This document shows, one piece after another, positions 33,845 to 45,042 of a stretch of DNA of 64,000 nt (positions are counted from its first letter, which is position 1; every line of letters begins with the position of its first letter). Under the pieces are notes generated by a model. It did no database searches. It was not told the origin of the DNA and saw nothing but the letters and a program-made list of their open reading frames with translations. Both the position numbers and the translations under genes were made by a program. The stretch covers positions 58,390,843 through 58,454,842 of the forward strand of contig CM072810.1 of the NCBI GenBank assembly GCA_037013495.1, given 5' to 3'. Origin of the DNA: Hippophae tibetana (taxonomy: Eukaryota; Streptophyta; Magnoliopsida; Rosales; Elaeagnaceae).

Positions 33845-34783
33845 TGATGAGTGCTCAAAAAGCACTAAAATAACCATGATTTTATGTACATTAATTGATT
33901 AAAATATATATATTTATATGGTTTAGTTATCCGGTCTAATTTAGAGTAGTGCTCTTTTATTTGTTGGTACAATCGCCCGGTAGTTAGAGTGAAACTCTAT
34001 TTCAAAAGTTTTTATAAGAATTATTATGTGAAAATGTATTGACAACATGTTTTCAATAGTGGTTTTAAAACTTGAAAGTTAGTACTCGGATAATTAAATT
34101 CTTATATTTAATTTGGACACCTTGAATAATGTTTAAATTGTCTAACCCCACCAAAGGTGGCATTTAAATGGTTCATTTTCAATCTCTTAGAAAAAGGAAT
34201 TAATTTAATTAAGCATATTAGTTATCAACCCCACCCATAGGTGTTAATTGATTTGTTTAGTTAACAAAGAATATCTAACCCCACCAAAGGTGGTATTTAT
34301 ATAAAAAAGTGAGAATTAATAAAATATCAATTTATATCTTTAATAACCTAGATAATATGAGCAAGCATAATTAACTTAGTTATTATATCCATAAATACTC
34401 CGCCATTATAAATGATAAAATTTGCATGAATGTTTATTGAATCTGTATTTGTATTTATTTTTAGATAATTATTTATTGAATTTGTATCTATGTTTATTTT
34501 TATGTTATTAGATTATATTTAATTAATCTGTATATATGTTTATTTTTATGTTATTAGATTAGGAACACACAAAAACCAAACTATCGTGACAGGATGTTTA
34601 GGATTTAATTTCGTTTTTAAAAGTTTGAATAATAAATTAAAAACCACATACATTCCTTCCTTAGATCGACCTTGGGAGTATACTTATCATTTTCTACGAA
34701 ATGATTCGTACACTTGCGAGAGTTTTATAAATATTAAAACCAAAGTATTGGCAAGAATCGGCGATGCCGGTTTTCGCTCATCA
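33845..34783 (+). repeat. 3' LTR of the family-X element with pol (shortened)
   Basis: 939 bp. It starts TGATGAG and ends CGCTCATCA, and carries the same U5 subfamily features as 18222-20303, but lacks most of U3 and R, so it holds no promoter. Confidence 0.9.
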
Positions 34784-36099
34784 GCCCCTAATCATTCCAT
34801 CAACCCTAAGTGGCCTCCATTAGCATAATTTTGGTCAGTTTTTGGAGCTAAAAAAAGAGAAAAATACAAAAATAATCAAGAGAGAATACAATTTTGATAG
34901 AGATTTAAGAGTAGATTAACACTACAATTCAAGAGATTGATTGTATTTCTTCTACTACTCTTTTATTTATCAATTTTTATGTCTTCCTTTATGAAAAATA
35001 TGAGCTTTATGAACACAATTATGTGTAGTTAATTTATTAATCTAGGGATCTTATGAACCCAATGTTCACCATGTGATGATCTAATATTTTACCCCAATTA
35101 TAATTATAATTTAATTATATTATTTAATTTGATTTGTATGCTATTTAATTGTTTGTCTTGATTAAATAACATGCATAGTTTCTAGGCAGAGATATATGAT
35201 TCTTATGTATGTAATCCATAATTGATGAAATTAATGAGTAGTATGCAATTTAATTAGCATAAGAGTTTGATTAAATTAATTACTATATAGTGTGTAGTTT
35301 ACTTGAGAGAGAAATACATGATAGGTTGGATTCAATTGATCATGTAATTAATTGATATTATATTAGAGGGATTTTAACGATTTATATGTTTAGAAAATTG
35401 GGGGATAAAGTATTCCTAGATATTTTTTTCATATATCTTTTTAGTTACCCAATTTGATTTAATTAATTTTCGCAATTTAATTTTAGTTATTTTAATTTTT
35501 CTTCCTTAAAATATAAAACACATAAAAAATTTAATTTTTATTTTTTTTAGTTTTAAAAATTAGTTTCTAATAAAATAATTTTAGTAGGAACGATATTTTC
35601 TTATCATTATATTACTTGTTTCAATATGTATATTTGCATATTCATTGAACACACTTTGTGTATGATGATCATTGGTCAATCTAATTCCTTAACTTTTCAT
35701 CCTCAAGATTCGAGCTATCTCTTTTATGCAAATGGGCTCGAAGATGAGATGAATGATTTGTGGCCATAATAAATAAGCAAAAAGGCATGACAAATTATGA
35801 ATAAAATAAGAGACAGTGTTTCAAACCCATTTGCTAAGTGGAACATACACCCCTTTTATAGCCAATAATGGATCCCATATGCCCCACACTTTCTCCAAAA
35901 TAGGAAATTTTTGTCATTTTCATATAAAGAAATGGAAATTTCAACATGTATGGAATAATGAGAACATATATTCATTAAATTGTTGAAAAGAGGCACTGAT
36001 TGTTCCTAACATAAAAAACATCAAACAGTTCGACAAATAAATTTACATAAACAAAAATAACATGCAATGCCAGTATGTATAAAAACTAGTCTTCTTTAG
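34784..36099 (+). other. AT-rich stretch with a possible old Athila-type LTR end
   Basis: Non-coding. The segment around 35570-35625 (AGGAACGATATTTTCTTATC then ATTATATTACTTG) resembles the end region of other Athila-lineage LTRs, and 34850-35100 reads like an R/U5 leader. I found no terminal motifs, primer site or target duplication, so this is only a suggestion. Confidence 0.3.
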
Positions 36100-38222
36100 G
36101 TTAGAAGTAAGACAAATCGGCCTCCTCTTCCTCATCACCTTTGGGCTCTTGATCATTACCCTTTACTAATGTCCTCGAAGATTCGAGTTGGGGTGGATGA
36201 AGTTCCAGAATCTCATAGTAGTCACTAACCTTCCCCTTTGCCTTAGTGTTTACTTTGAAGGATTCCATAGCCTTGTTAAAACTGGTCTAGAGTACCTCCA
36301 TGGATTGCACATTCACTACCTGCACCTCTTGGAGAGCCTTCTTGTCGGCCACCTTCAGCCTATTGAATTCCTCTCAATACTTTTGAAGTGATCTATCAGA
36401 CTCCTTCTTGGCCATTAGAGCATATTTTTACTAGCTTACTAGCTTGCCATTTTGAGCATGCAAAATATTGACTTTGGAGAGAGCAACCAAGTGATCCTTT
36501 TTCTCCTTTTTTAGCTCCTCCTTCATCCATTCTTCTTCTCATAGTATGTAGTAATTGATTAGGGTCATTACCTAAAATTAAAAAAGGTCAAAAAATAAAT
36601 GACAAGGTCTTCTTCAACCCATTAACAATATCAATTCAAAAATAAAATTACATTGCCAAACTCATCTCGAGAGCTTTTTGCTTGGCCAATGTAAGAGCAT
36701 CAAACTTCTTACACGTGTCAGGAAAGATGGGTTCATTTAAGGCTATCATTATCAAGTTAATGAACTCCTATTGGGTAGTTGGGTTACCCATTACAAGTTG
36801 ATTGAATCTAGAAAAGTCTACAAAATCCACGAACTCCTTTTTCATCGTAGAGGTTGGGCAGGATATTGTGGAAGAAAGCATAGCATAGCTCAAAGTGGGG
36901 ATCACCCCAGTATAATTAGATAGAGCAGGTGGATCTTGGGAGCTCATCCCATATTTCACCCTTGCTCTTGGGTACGAATTTCTTCCTTTTGGTCTTGGAG
37001 ACGTTGGAGAAATTGCCTAGGTATTTGTAAAATTGCTCAATAGGTCATCCAATGATAGGTATTTAAGGTCCATATCTACACAACATAAATAAATCATTAT
37101 TACTCAATAAATAATATGAAAAGAAAATAGAATTCCTGAAAAATTTAGGACCTTTAGGTATCAGCTCAAAATTAGAGCCAATCTCAAAAGGATTCCAGTT
37201 GCGATTTGAACTCTTTTTCTTTGACACCGAGCATGGCTTGTGAACTACCCAGATCTATAATATGCTCGACCCTAAATGTGTCATCCTAATAGTAGCCAAT
37301 CAAGTCTTTGATAAAACACTAGTTTAGGTAAACAATTTTGCAACATTGAGAAGACACATGAAAATATGGCCTCTTTAAAATAGATTTTACATTGCCCCAG
37401 ACCAAAGATATCAAACTACTTCTATCGTCAGACTCCAAACTATCAAAAATATAAAAGAAGAGCCACTTCTAATTCCTATCATTGTCTAGAAGCATGAAAT
37501 TCACACCTCAGTCTTATTTAGATGACGTGTATAGATGTCATGGATATGAAGGGTTTTGTTTAAGATTGTATGCCTCGTTGAACTCATGTAGCTCGATCAT
37601 CGCACCAATCTCTTTTCCAAGTAGGGTACTACAGAGAAAATACCTCACCTTTTAGGAAGTAGCTAGTTAGGACTTATTTGGGTCTACCTCAAGAAATCCT
37701 TGATAAAGTTCAAAAGAGGGAAATATAGACCCAAAAAAGTGGCTTCTAGTGACGGGGGAATGTCACTGTCAAGTGTTATCAAACTGGGAATTTGGATTCA
37801 AAAGTTATTTAGAATGTCATAAGTAGCCCTCAATTTGGCCTTATCTTTTAGTTTAAATTTGTCACGTATATGCTATAACCACCAGCCCTTAGTCCTATAA
37901 GTTGTCTTTCCTTTACCTTTGTTGGCTCGAGTTTTCTAATGACAAACTTGAGGGAGTGTAATACTAGTCAAATTAGGTATGTGGATTGAAGTACTAATCG
38001 ATAGTTAGGATTCACTTTTTGATGGTATTGCTATAATCACATCTAGGGAACTGCTCGGGTCGCTCGATAAGATTGTCTCAAGAGTTAAGCCCAAAGTTTA
38101 TAGAACTCCAGATCCCTTGGAGCCTAAAGACTACTCCTCACTCTCACAAATTAAGGCACTATCTTTGGAGATGTTTCTAAGTTGCTTACCATCCATATCT
38201 ATCTAAGGATCCTATAAGTTTT
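36100..38222 (-). pseudogene. antisense ORF remnant of the Tat-type element
   Basis: On the minus strand there are scattered coding-like stretches opposite in direction to the Tat element, including one resembling the conserved segment of the plant 'putative gypsy type transposon' family (around 37600-37760) and an apparent start near 38190. Tat-lineage elements such as Grande are known to carry an extra antisense ORF between pol and the 3' LTR, and the position here fits. Highly decayed; function unknown even in intact elements. Confidence 0.5.
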
Positions 38223-38707
38223 TGTTAACCTATATAAAAAGAGGTGAAACATTAAGGAGACAAGTTCAATAAGAAAGTACATGATTATGATATGTAATAA
38301 TGTTAGGTAATATGAAAACTGACATAGACAAAATGAATCTATCATGTTCAATCTGAAAAGAAGAATTTTGAACAATCTTAAGGCATGTTAAGTGGATAGT
38401 AAATGCTCATTGTCGGGTAGTAAAGAATAAGTTCCATGAAAAAGATGAAAATAGTAGGGGTAACACAATAGAAAATTAAGGAGAAGTGATAGACAAATAT
38501 TTGCCCAAACGAGTTTATAGAAAACAAAAGGAAATGGGATCCACAGGATTGTTGACCCCTATTTATATGTTTTCATTTCCTGCCTGCCATTTTAGATTTA
38601 GAGATCAAACAGACACACATACACCAAGGCGTGAAAGTTATGCATAATAGTGAGAGCTACGAACTGAACATGTTGGCCACTCTTCATCCTAATCTTGCAT
38701 TCAAACT

Positions 38708-38720
38708 GGAAGAGTGGGGA
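38708..38720 (+). other. polypurine tract of Tat-type element
   Basis: GGAAGAGTGGGGA lies just upstream of the right-hand Tat LTR, where second-strand DNA synthesis would start. Confidence 0.6.
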
Positions 38721-38725
38721 CTCTA

Positions 38726-38996
38726 TATTTCGATGTAACCTACATGTATTTTTCGAGAGAAGGCCAGATTAGTGCAAGTACTGTCGAGGTGAAACCCGGA
38801 TGTATTTATTAATTTACACTTATATGATGTAGATTTTAGGGGCTTATCCTTGTAAGTCTATATGGACTCCCTAAATGAGTGTCACGTGTATGTATCCCTA
38901 TATATACATTCAATGAAATACTAAGCCACATCCTCATTTGTTACATATTTATTATGCCTCTCTACTTTCTCTCTAAACTAGATTCATCTGCCAATA
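38726..38996 (+). repeat. 3' LTR of Tat-type element
   Basis: About 271 bp matching 8262-8534. It is followed by CTTGA, close to the CTTGG that precedes the 5' LTR, and then by copia reverse transcriptase on the minus strand. Confidence 0.7.
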
Positions 38997-39720
38997 CTTG
39001 ATGTCTAGCACAAAATTCTATACAAAAAAAGATGTCACGGTGGCTTGTAGTTAGATACATGAGACTCTTAATCATACTCCTATACAAAGTCTGCTCTAGT
39101 CCTTTCCAGAACAATCTTGATGATGCGTAAGAGTGGTGCTTATAAGAGTTCAGGCAAGAGTGCCAATATCCAAACCAAACTTCTTAACCAATTTCTTGGT
39201 GTACTTAGCTTGATATAGGACCTTACTATGCTTCATTTGTTTGATTTGAAACCTAAGAAAAATTCATCTTGTTTCAACCCATACAATGCTTTCTTTAGTC
39301 TCATCACATGGTTTAGAAAGTGTGGGTCTTCGAACTCTTTAGGTTGTTCCACATAAACCTCTTCTTTGATGACTCCATTTAGAAAAAGTACTCGATGACC
39401 ATCTAATATAGCTTAAACATGTAGAAACAAGCAAGACCAAAGAGTAGTTTAACCAACTCAAGATAGGCAATAGGGATGAAGGTTTCATCAAAGTCTATTC
39501 CTTCAATATATGTATATCCTTGTACAATAAGGAAAGAATTTTTTTGAGAAATAATCCTATTTTTATCTTCTTTGTTTTTGCATAGCCAGTGAGTACCAAT
39601 AACATGTTTGTCAGAAGGTCATGAAACCAAGTACTAATTATCATTTTGTTGAAACTGATTAAGTTTTATCATAGGAAATTGACCTAGTGTATGCCGTATA
39701 GGGCTTCTTTAACATTTTTA
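38997..39720 (-). pseudogene. reverse transcriptase remnant of the Sirevirus-like element
   Basis: The minus strand shows copia reverse-transcriptase sequence (a YTKKLVKKFGLDIG-type stretch near 39170-39215 and a C-terminal CARHQ segment at the Tat junction). It continues at 8261 on the far side of the Tat element. Fossil. Confidence 0.7.
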
Positions 39721-39759
39721 GGAAGAATGGTAGAAGTGAAACACACATAGTTTAAGGTT

Positions 39760-41200
39760 TTTCATAGTTGACATCTCTTCTTAACTCCACTTTCCACAAC
39801 ATTGATAATATCATTTGTATAATGGGCCTTCTTAGCCTATTTAGAAAGAGAAGAATATTCTTGTTCATCATCTTTCTCTTCTTTAGTGGTTCTAGAGGAT
39901 TCTACAGAAGTAATAGTGGAAGGTATCTTAACATTATTCGTAGCATTTTTAATAGTGTCCCAAACTCCAAATATATCATTATCATCAAATTCGACAAGTT
40001 TGGTTGCTATGGAGTCATTTATCACAATGTTGATCGATTCCATTATAGTCAAAGTTTTCAAGTTATAGACTTTGTAAACGTGCTTGTTACTAGAGTATTG
40101 AATGCAAAGTCCAAGGTCACTCTTAGCCTAAAGAAGCAAAAATTCAAAATATGGCAAGTTGTGTTAACAACTTCAACCCAAAAGTTTTTTTCTAAATCTT
40201 TACTTGCCAACATATCTCTTGCCATCTCTTGGATAAATTTTTTTCCTTTCAACGATCCCGTTTTATTGAGGGGTCTTAGGAGCAAAAAACACATGCTGAA
40301 TTCCCATTTCATCACAAAAGGCACTAAATTTAGAGTTTTCAAATTCTCTTCCATATTCACTCTTGATTTTTATTATTGTTCCAATGGATTCAAATTTCTC
40401 ATTTTTCATCTTGATACAAAAGAATTTGAACTTATCAAAAGCTTTATATTTTTCTTTCATAAAAAGAACCTAGGTGTATCTTGAGAAATCATCAACAATA
40501 ACCATAATATACTTTCTCCTACCAATGCTTATAGTTTAAACATGACCTATTATATATGGAGAAGTTGAAGTTGTGTCATGGTTGACAAATGTTGATTCTT
40601 CTCATTTTGGCTTTTACTTTGCTTGCCCAACTAACAAGGATCATATACATGATCAAGAATAGAGGAGATAGAAGGAAGACCTTAGACGACTTTAAGGTTT
40701 GAAATTTTCTTTAGCAATTCATAGTTGACATGACCCACTCATTAATTCCATAGTTCTTTAGTACTCAGACTAAACTTGTTAGACAAATCTTTAGGACACA
40801 TTCCCATAGAGTAACAATTATCCTCAGATCTGATACCTTTGACTAGAGTTCTATCCAAATTGTCATACACAGTGAAATTCATTTGAGTAAACTTAACAAT
40901 GTATTCATTATCATAAATTTGGCTAATACTGATAAGATTAGTCTTGAGTCCTTCCACATGTAGAATATCCTTGAGTTCTGGAATACCAAGACCACTAATA
41001 GATCCTCTACCATAGATCAGAACCTTATTTCCATCACCAAACATAATAGATTCATCATTGGTGAGAGTTAACCAGGTAAAGAAGGACTTATTCCCAGTCA
41101 TGTGTCTAAAGAATTACTATCAAAGTACCAACAACTGAAAGCTTGAGCCTTTAGAGTCGTATGAACCACATTGCAATTGAGATCCTGATCATATGTAGTA
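39760..41200 (-). pseudogene. protease and integrase remnant of the Sirevirus-like element
   Basis: The minus strand encodes a post-protease segment (TGNKSFFTWLTLTNDESIMF, then FGDGNKVLIYGRGSISGLG, about 40742-41101) and integrase-core stretches (SEYGREFENSKFSAFCDEMG, about 40320-40400). Typical copia order. Several breaks. The plus-strand frame 39768-40484 is only its antisense. Confidence 0.75.
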
Positions 41201-41373
41201 ATACCAAGAAATGATTTAAACTCATTTAAAATCATCATTACATCATTCTATAGGGTTATAGCTTCACTATTCAACGTGACAAAATCTTTCAACATTTCAA
41301 CCACATGACTTAACATATCCTGTCATAACTAGAATAATCTTTTTGAGAGTTGGAGGTAGAGAAGTAACCTAAG

Positions 41374-41802
41374 TGATGAGTGCTCAAAAAGCACTAAAAT
41401 TACCATGATTTTATGCAAATTAATTGATTACAAATATATATATTTATATGTTTTATCATATATTTATATAAATTTGTCCTTTTCAGAATCACGGGTATTT
41501 TTATTGTTTTTCAGGTATTTTCACTTAAAAACGTAACTTAAAGACTCAAAGAGGAATACTGGAAGCAATACATCACAAATATATTAATAAATAAATGGGG
41601 AAAGGTCAACAAATATGGAAAAATTGAACAAAATGGGTCAAAAATGTCAAAAAGGAGAAAATCATGCCGCCGCACCGCCCAACCGCGCTGAGCCCCACAC
41701 GCGCAGCGCCCCATGTCCGCGCACGCCCCTGCGCGCCCAGCTGCCCTCCGCACGCACCGATGCCCATTTCATCCTATTTTTGCACGCAGCCGCCCCCATG
41801 AC
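41374..41802 (+). repeat. family-X LTR, first ~430 bp, plus orientation
   Basis: Starts TGATGAGTGCTCAAAAAGCA and follows family-X U3 through a GC-rich cassette (about 41660-41795) up to CCCCCATGAC, where the sequence switches to inverted primer-site sequence. Confidence 0.9.
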
Positions 41803-41818
41803 AACGACGCCAAAAACT

Positions 41819-43712
41819 TGATGAGCAAAAACCGGCATTGCCGATTCTTGCCAATACTTTGGTTTTATATTTATAAAACTCTCGCAAGTGCACGAATCAT
41901 TTCAAAGAAAATGATAAGTATACTCTCAAGGTCGATCTAAGGAAGAAATGTATGTGGTTTTTAATTTATTATTAAAACTTTTAAAAACAAAATTAAATCC
42001 TAAACATCCTGTCACGATATTTTGGGTTTTTGTGTTTTAATCTACATATATAAAAATAAACATAGATTCAATAAATATTTATGCAAATTTTATCTTTTAT
42101 AATAGTAGAGTATTTATGGATATAATAACTAAGTTAATTATGCTTGCTCATATTATTTAGGTTATTAAAGATATGAATTGAAATTTATTGATTCTCCCTT
42201 TTTTATATGAATACCACCTTTGGTGGGGTTAGATATTCTTTGTTAACTAAACAAATCAATTAACACCTATGGGTGGGGTTGATAACTAATTTGCCTAATT
42301 AAATTAATTCCTTTTTCTAAGAGATTGAAAATGAACCATTTAAATGCCACCTTTGGTGGGGTTAGACAGTTTAAACTTTATTCAAAGTGTCCAAATTAAA
42401 CCTAAGAATTTAGTTATTCGAGTACTAACTTTCATGTTTTAAAACCACTACTGAAAACATGTTGTCAATACATTTTCACATAATAATTCTTATAAAAACT
42501 TTTGAAATAGAGCTTCACTCTAGCTACCGGGCAATTGTACCAACAAATAAAAGAGCACTACTCTAAATCAGACCGGATAACTAAACCTTAAAATCTAATT
42601 TTCAGATTTAAGTTTGTAATGAAAAATAATATATTTCTCTCTAACATTCTTAATATAAAATCTTGAATAAAAACAAAATCAATTCATTTTAGAGATTTTT
42701 ACCTATTTAATATTTCGCAAGCATAACAACGTTATTATTACATCATGTTTACTAACAGCCAGGAGAGTTAAATTTAATCACAGACAAATTAAATATAACA
42801 TGTAAGAATAAAGCATAAAAAATAACTGTAAAGAAAATAAAATTCTTATAGAACTTCGATGCTATTCTCGTTGCTGGAAAACCTCCAAGTGGAATTTGCA
42901 CTCCCATTTATTGAATTAAAAAGCTAATAAATTACAAAAACATAACTAGTTCTTCCCCAAAAGGGAAGAACTCTAAAACTAAGAGAAATTAACTAAGAAA
43001 AACTAAAAACTAAGAAAAACTAAAAAAAACTAAAAAATCTAAGAAAAGAGAGAAAGAAAGAGAGAAGAGAATGTGTTTTGAGGTGTGTTTAGAAGTGAAG
43101 AGAAGGGGGGGTATTTATAGGTGAAGATGGAGAGAAAAAGTGGGTGAAAAAATGTTAATAAATTGTGAAAATGCGGAGTGCAATTGCTGAGGTCATTGAT
43201 GACGTCAGCATGACGTCATGGGGGGCGGTTGCGTGCAAAAATGGGGCGAAATGGGCATTGGTGGGCGTGGAAGGCAGGCGCTGCGTGTAGGGGCGCGCGC
43301 GGAAGGAGGAGCAACGCGCACGGGCGTGCGCGGAACTGGGACTGGGCGCGCCCTGATGCACACAGACATGGGGCGCTGCGCGCGCGTCTGGGCGCTGGCG
43401 CGCGTGGGGCTCGGCGCGGCGGCGCGATTTTCTCTTTTTTGACATTTTTGACCTATTTTGTCCAATTTTTTCATATTTTTTGACCTTTCCCCATTTATTT
43501 ATTAATATATTTGTGATGTATTGCTTCCAGTATTTTTCTTTGAGTTTTTAAGTTACGTTTTTAAGCCTAAATACCTAAAAAACAATAAAAATACCCGTGA
43601 TTCCGAAAAAGACAAATTTATATAAATATATGATAAAACATATAAATATATATATTTAATCAATTAATTTGCATAAAATCATGGTAATTTTAGTGCTTTT
43701 TGAGCACCATCA
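41819..43712 (-). repeat. family-X LTR, complete, minus orientation
   Basis: 1894 bp. The minus strand begins TGATGGTGCTCAAAAAGCA at 43712 and ends at 41819, next to AACGACGCCA, the inverted start of the primer site. GC-rich cassette about 43205-43430; R-region hairpin with the loop CAAAA near 42950-42975. Confidence 0.9.
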
Positions 43713-43799
43713 CTAAGCTACAAGAAATAGGGGAGAGAGATAAGCTCAAAGAACTCAAAGCACCGATAATGGTATCATCATCAAAAATATCAACAGTAA

Positions 43800-44960
43800 G
43801 AGAACATTTCTGAATAGTAGTTATAGTAGAGAATGAGGGTTGAATATCTTTAAGTTTTAATTACTTGTCAAAACAAGTATCTCCAAAGGTCCACTTATTA
43901 ACAACTTTAAGAGATTCTTTAATTTTTCTCTTGAAGTCATCCTATTGATGATGGAGAGTCTTAGCCATTTCATGTTTTTCTAGTAGGCTAGATTACAAAA
44001 GAATGACTTTAGCATTATCAGCTTCAACCCGAGCATGAAGTTTAGTCAATTCAATATCACAATCTTTCAATAAGGACTTTAGAATAGCCTTTTCATCTTT
44101 CAAAGTGCAAATGCCTTTCTAAAGTTTACTGATGACTCTAAATTACATAAAGATGACTCTGAAGTACGTTGATCCCTGAGAGCATCAGATTCTCTTTCTT
44201 GAATCTACTTTTCAAGCTCACTTACACGAGCAAGGCATTTTTTATTATCATGGAAGAGAATCTAAATAAACCTAATGTGATTTTCCAAATTTAACTTCAA
44301 ATTGTTCACAACTTCAATACTATCTAAGGTAAGATTGAGCAATTAATTAGAGAGATCCAAGTGCTCCTTATCTTTTTCAACAATATTACCATGGATCTTG
44401 GACATAACCTTTTCAACTTGAGATTATCACACACAAGCTATTCATATGATTCTTCTAGGGAGAACTATTCATTATCACTAGTATCAGTCTAAAAAGAGGC
44501 ACTAGATGGGGTATTCTCAAAGGGAGGATCCATAAGAGTAGAGAATTTAAGAGTGGTAGCCACTATCTTTTCTAAAGATGAAACACTCATCTAAAAAATA
44601 CACTTATCATATTTCTTTTCCATGAAGTCTCATGCTTCCTTAACAATCAAAAAAATTTCAATTAGAAAAGAATCCTTTACAATAACTAAGCTGATGAAAA
44701 GATGTAACCCTTGACAATTTAAATTGCTAAGATAAAGCTCCTCTTTGTTCCAAACATTGACTAGTTTAGGTTCAAAAAGACCAGTCTTAGACAAGTGTGT
44801 AGAGCACATCCATCCATCCTCGATTAAGGATCAAACATCATTGTTTATATATCTTAAGTAGGAACACATATGAGATCTCTAGTAAAAGTAGCACAAACCA
44901 TTGAATTAAGGTGGTCCACTAACCAAACCTCTCATATTATCCATTACAAGAGACTTAACA
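43800..44960 (-). pseudogene. gag remnant of the Sirevirus-like element
   Basis: The minus strand carries copia gag sequence: a capsid-like part (for example WNKEELYLSNLNCQGLHLFI near 44700-44770 and VKEAWDFMEKKYD near 44600-44650) and, further left, a charged, coiled-coil-like tail (about 43930-44460). This resembles the long gag of Sireviruses. Fossil with several breaks; the family-X composite at 41374-43712 lies between it and the protease. Confidence 0.65.
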
Positions 44961-45025
44961 TAATTAAACACACAAATATAAGGGATATGATCAACACAGA
45001 AGTGGTTATGTCCAAACAGGTGTAC

Positions 45026-45040
45026 CCATTTTGATACCAA
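45026..45040 (-). other. primer-binding site of Sirevirus-like element (tRNA-iMet type)
   Basis: The minus strand reads TGGTATCAAAATGGG, starting two bases inside the 5' LTR. Confidence 0.75.
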
Positions 45041-45042
45041 TT

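Larger units (their letters stand above)
18222..34783 (+). mobile_element. family-X Athila-type Ty3/gypsy element with two gag regions and pol
   Basis: 5' LTR 18222-20303, tRNA-Asp primer site 20310-20326, leader with twin hairpins, first gag (21086-22423), paired-hairpin module, second gag fused to pol (24726-29009 and onward), integrase end (to about 31960), second paired-hairpin module, 3' region and a shorter 3' LTR (33845-34783). Two solo LTRs of the same family sit inside (22537-24479 and 29434-31505). Minus these, the element is about 12.5 kb, a normal Athila size. The LTRs are of one subfamily and very similar where they overlap, so it is young. The flanks (GTAGG and GCCCC) do not form a target duplication. 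The coding region looks largely whole apart from the insertions and a few breaks. Confidence 0.8.
8262..38996 (+). mobile_element. Tat-type Ty3/gypsy retrotransposon (fossil) with nested insertions
   Basis: Two alignable LTRs of about 270 bp (8262-8534 and 38726-38996) face the same way. The insertion splits copia reverse transcriptase at a CTTGG/CTTGA near-duplication. Just inside the left LTR is a TTGGCGCC primer-site motif followed by TATTATGGGG, as in plant Tat elements. Gag-like sequence at 9020-9564 and the gag zinc finger and protease region at 17049-17950 follow. An antisense ORF remnant occupies about 36.1-38.2 kb, and a purine tract ends at 38720. I saw no reverse transcriptase or integrase of this element. 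Clearly broken and older than the family-X elements inside it. Confidence 0.75.
41374..43712. mobile_element. second family-X insertion with inverted LTR ends
   Basis: Bounded by a perfect 5-bp duplication CTAAG (41369-41373 and 43713-43717). The left part is the first ~430 bp of a plus-strand family-X LTR (41374-41802), running through the GC-rich cassette into its first TGAC motif. It is joined directly to the reverse complement of a partial primer site (about 41803-41818) and a complete minus-strand LTR (41819-43712). As at 9565-17048, both outer ends are LTR 5' ends. There is no other interior. Confidence 0.85.

Noticed and set aside
39768-40484. 238-codon plus-strand frame
   Set aside because: It is the antisense of copia integrase; the minus strand carries the recognisable domain.
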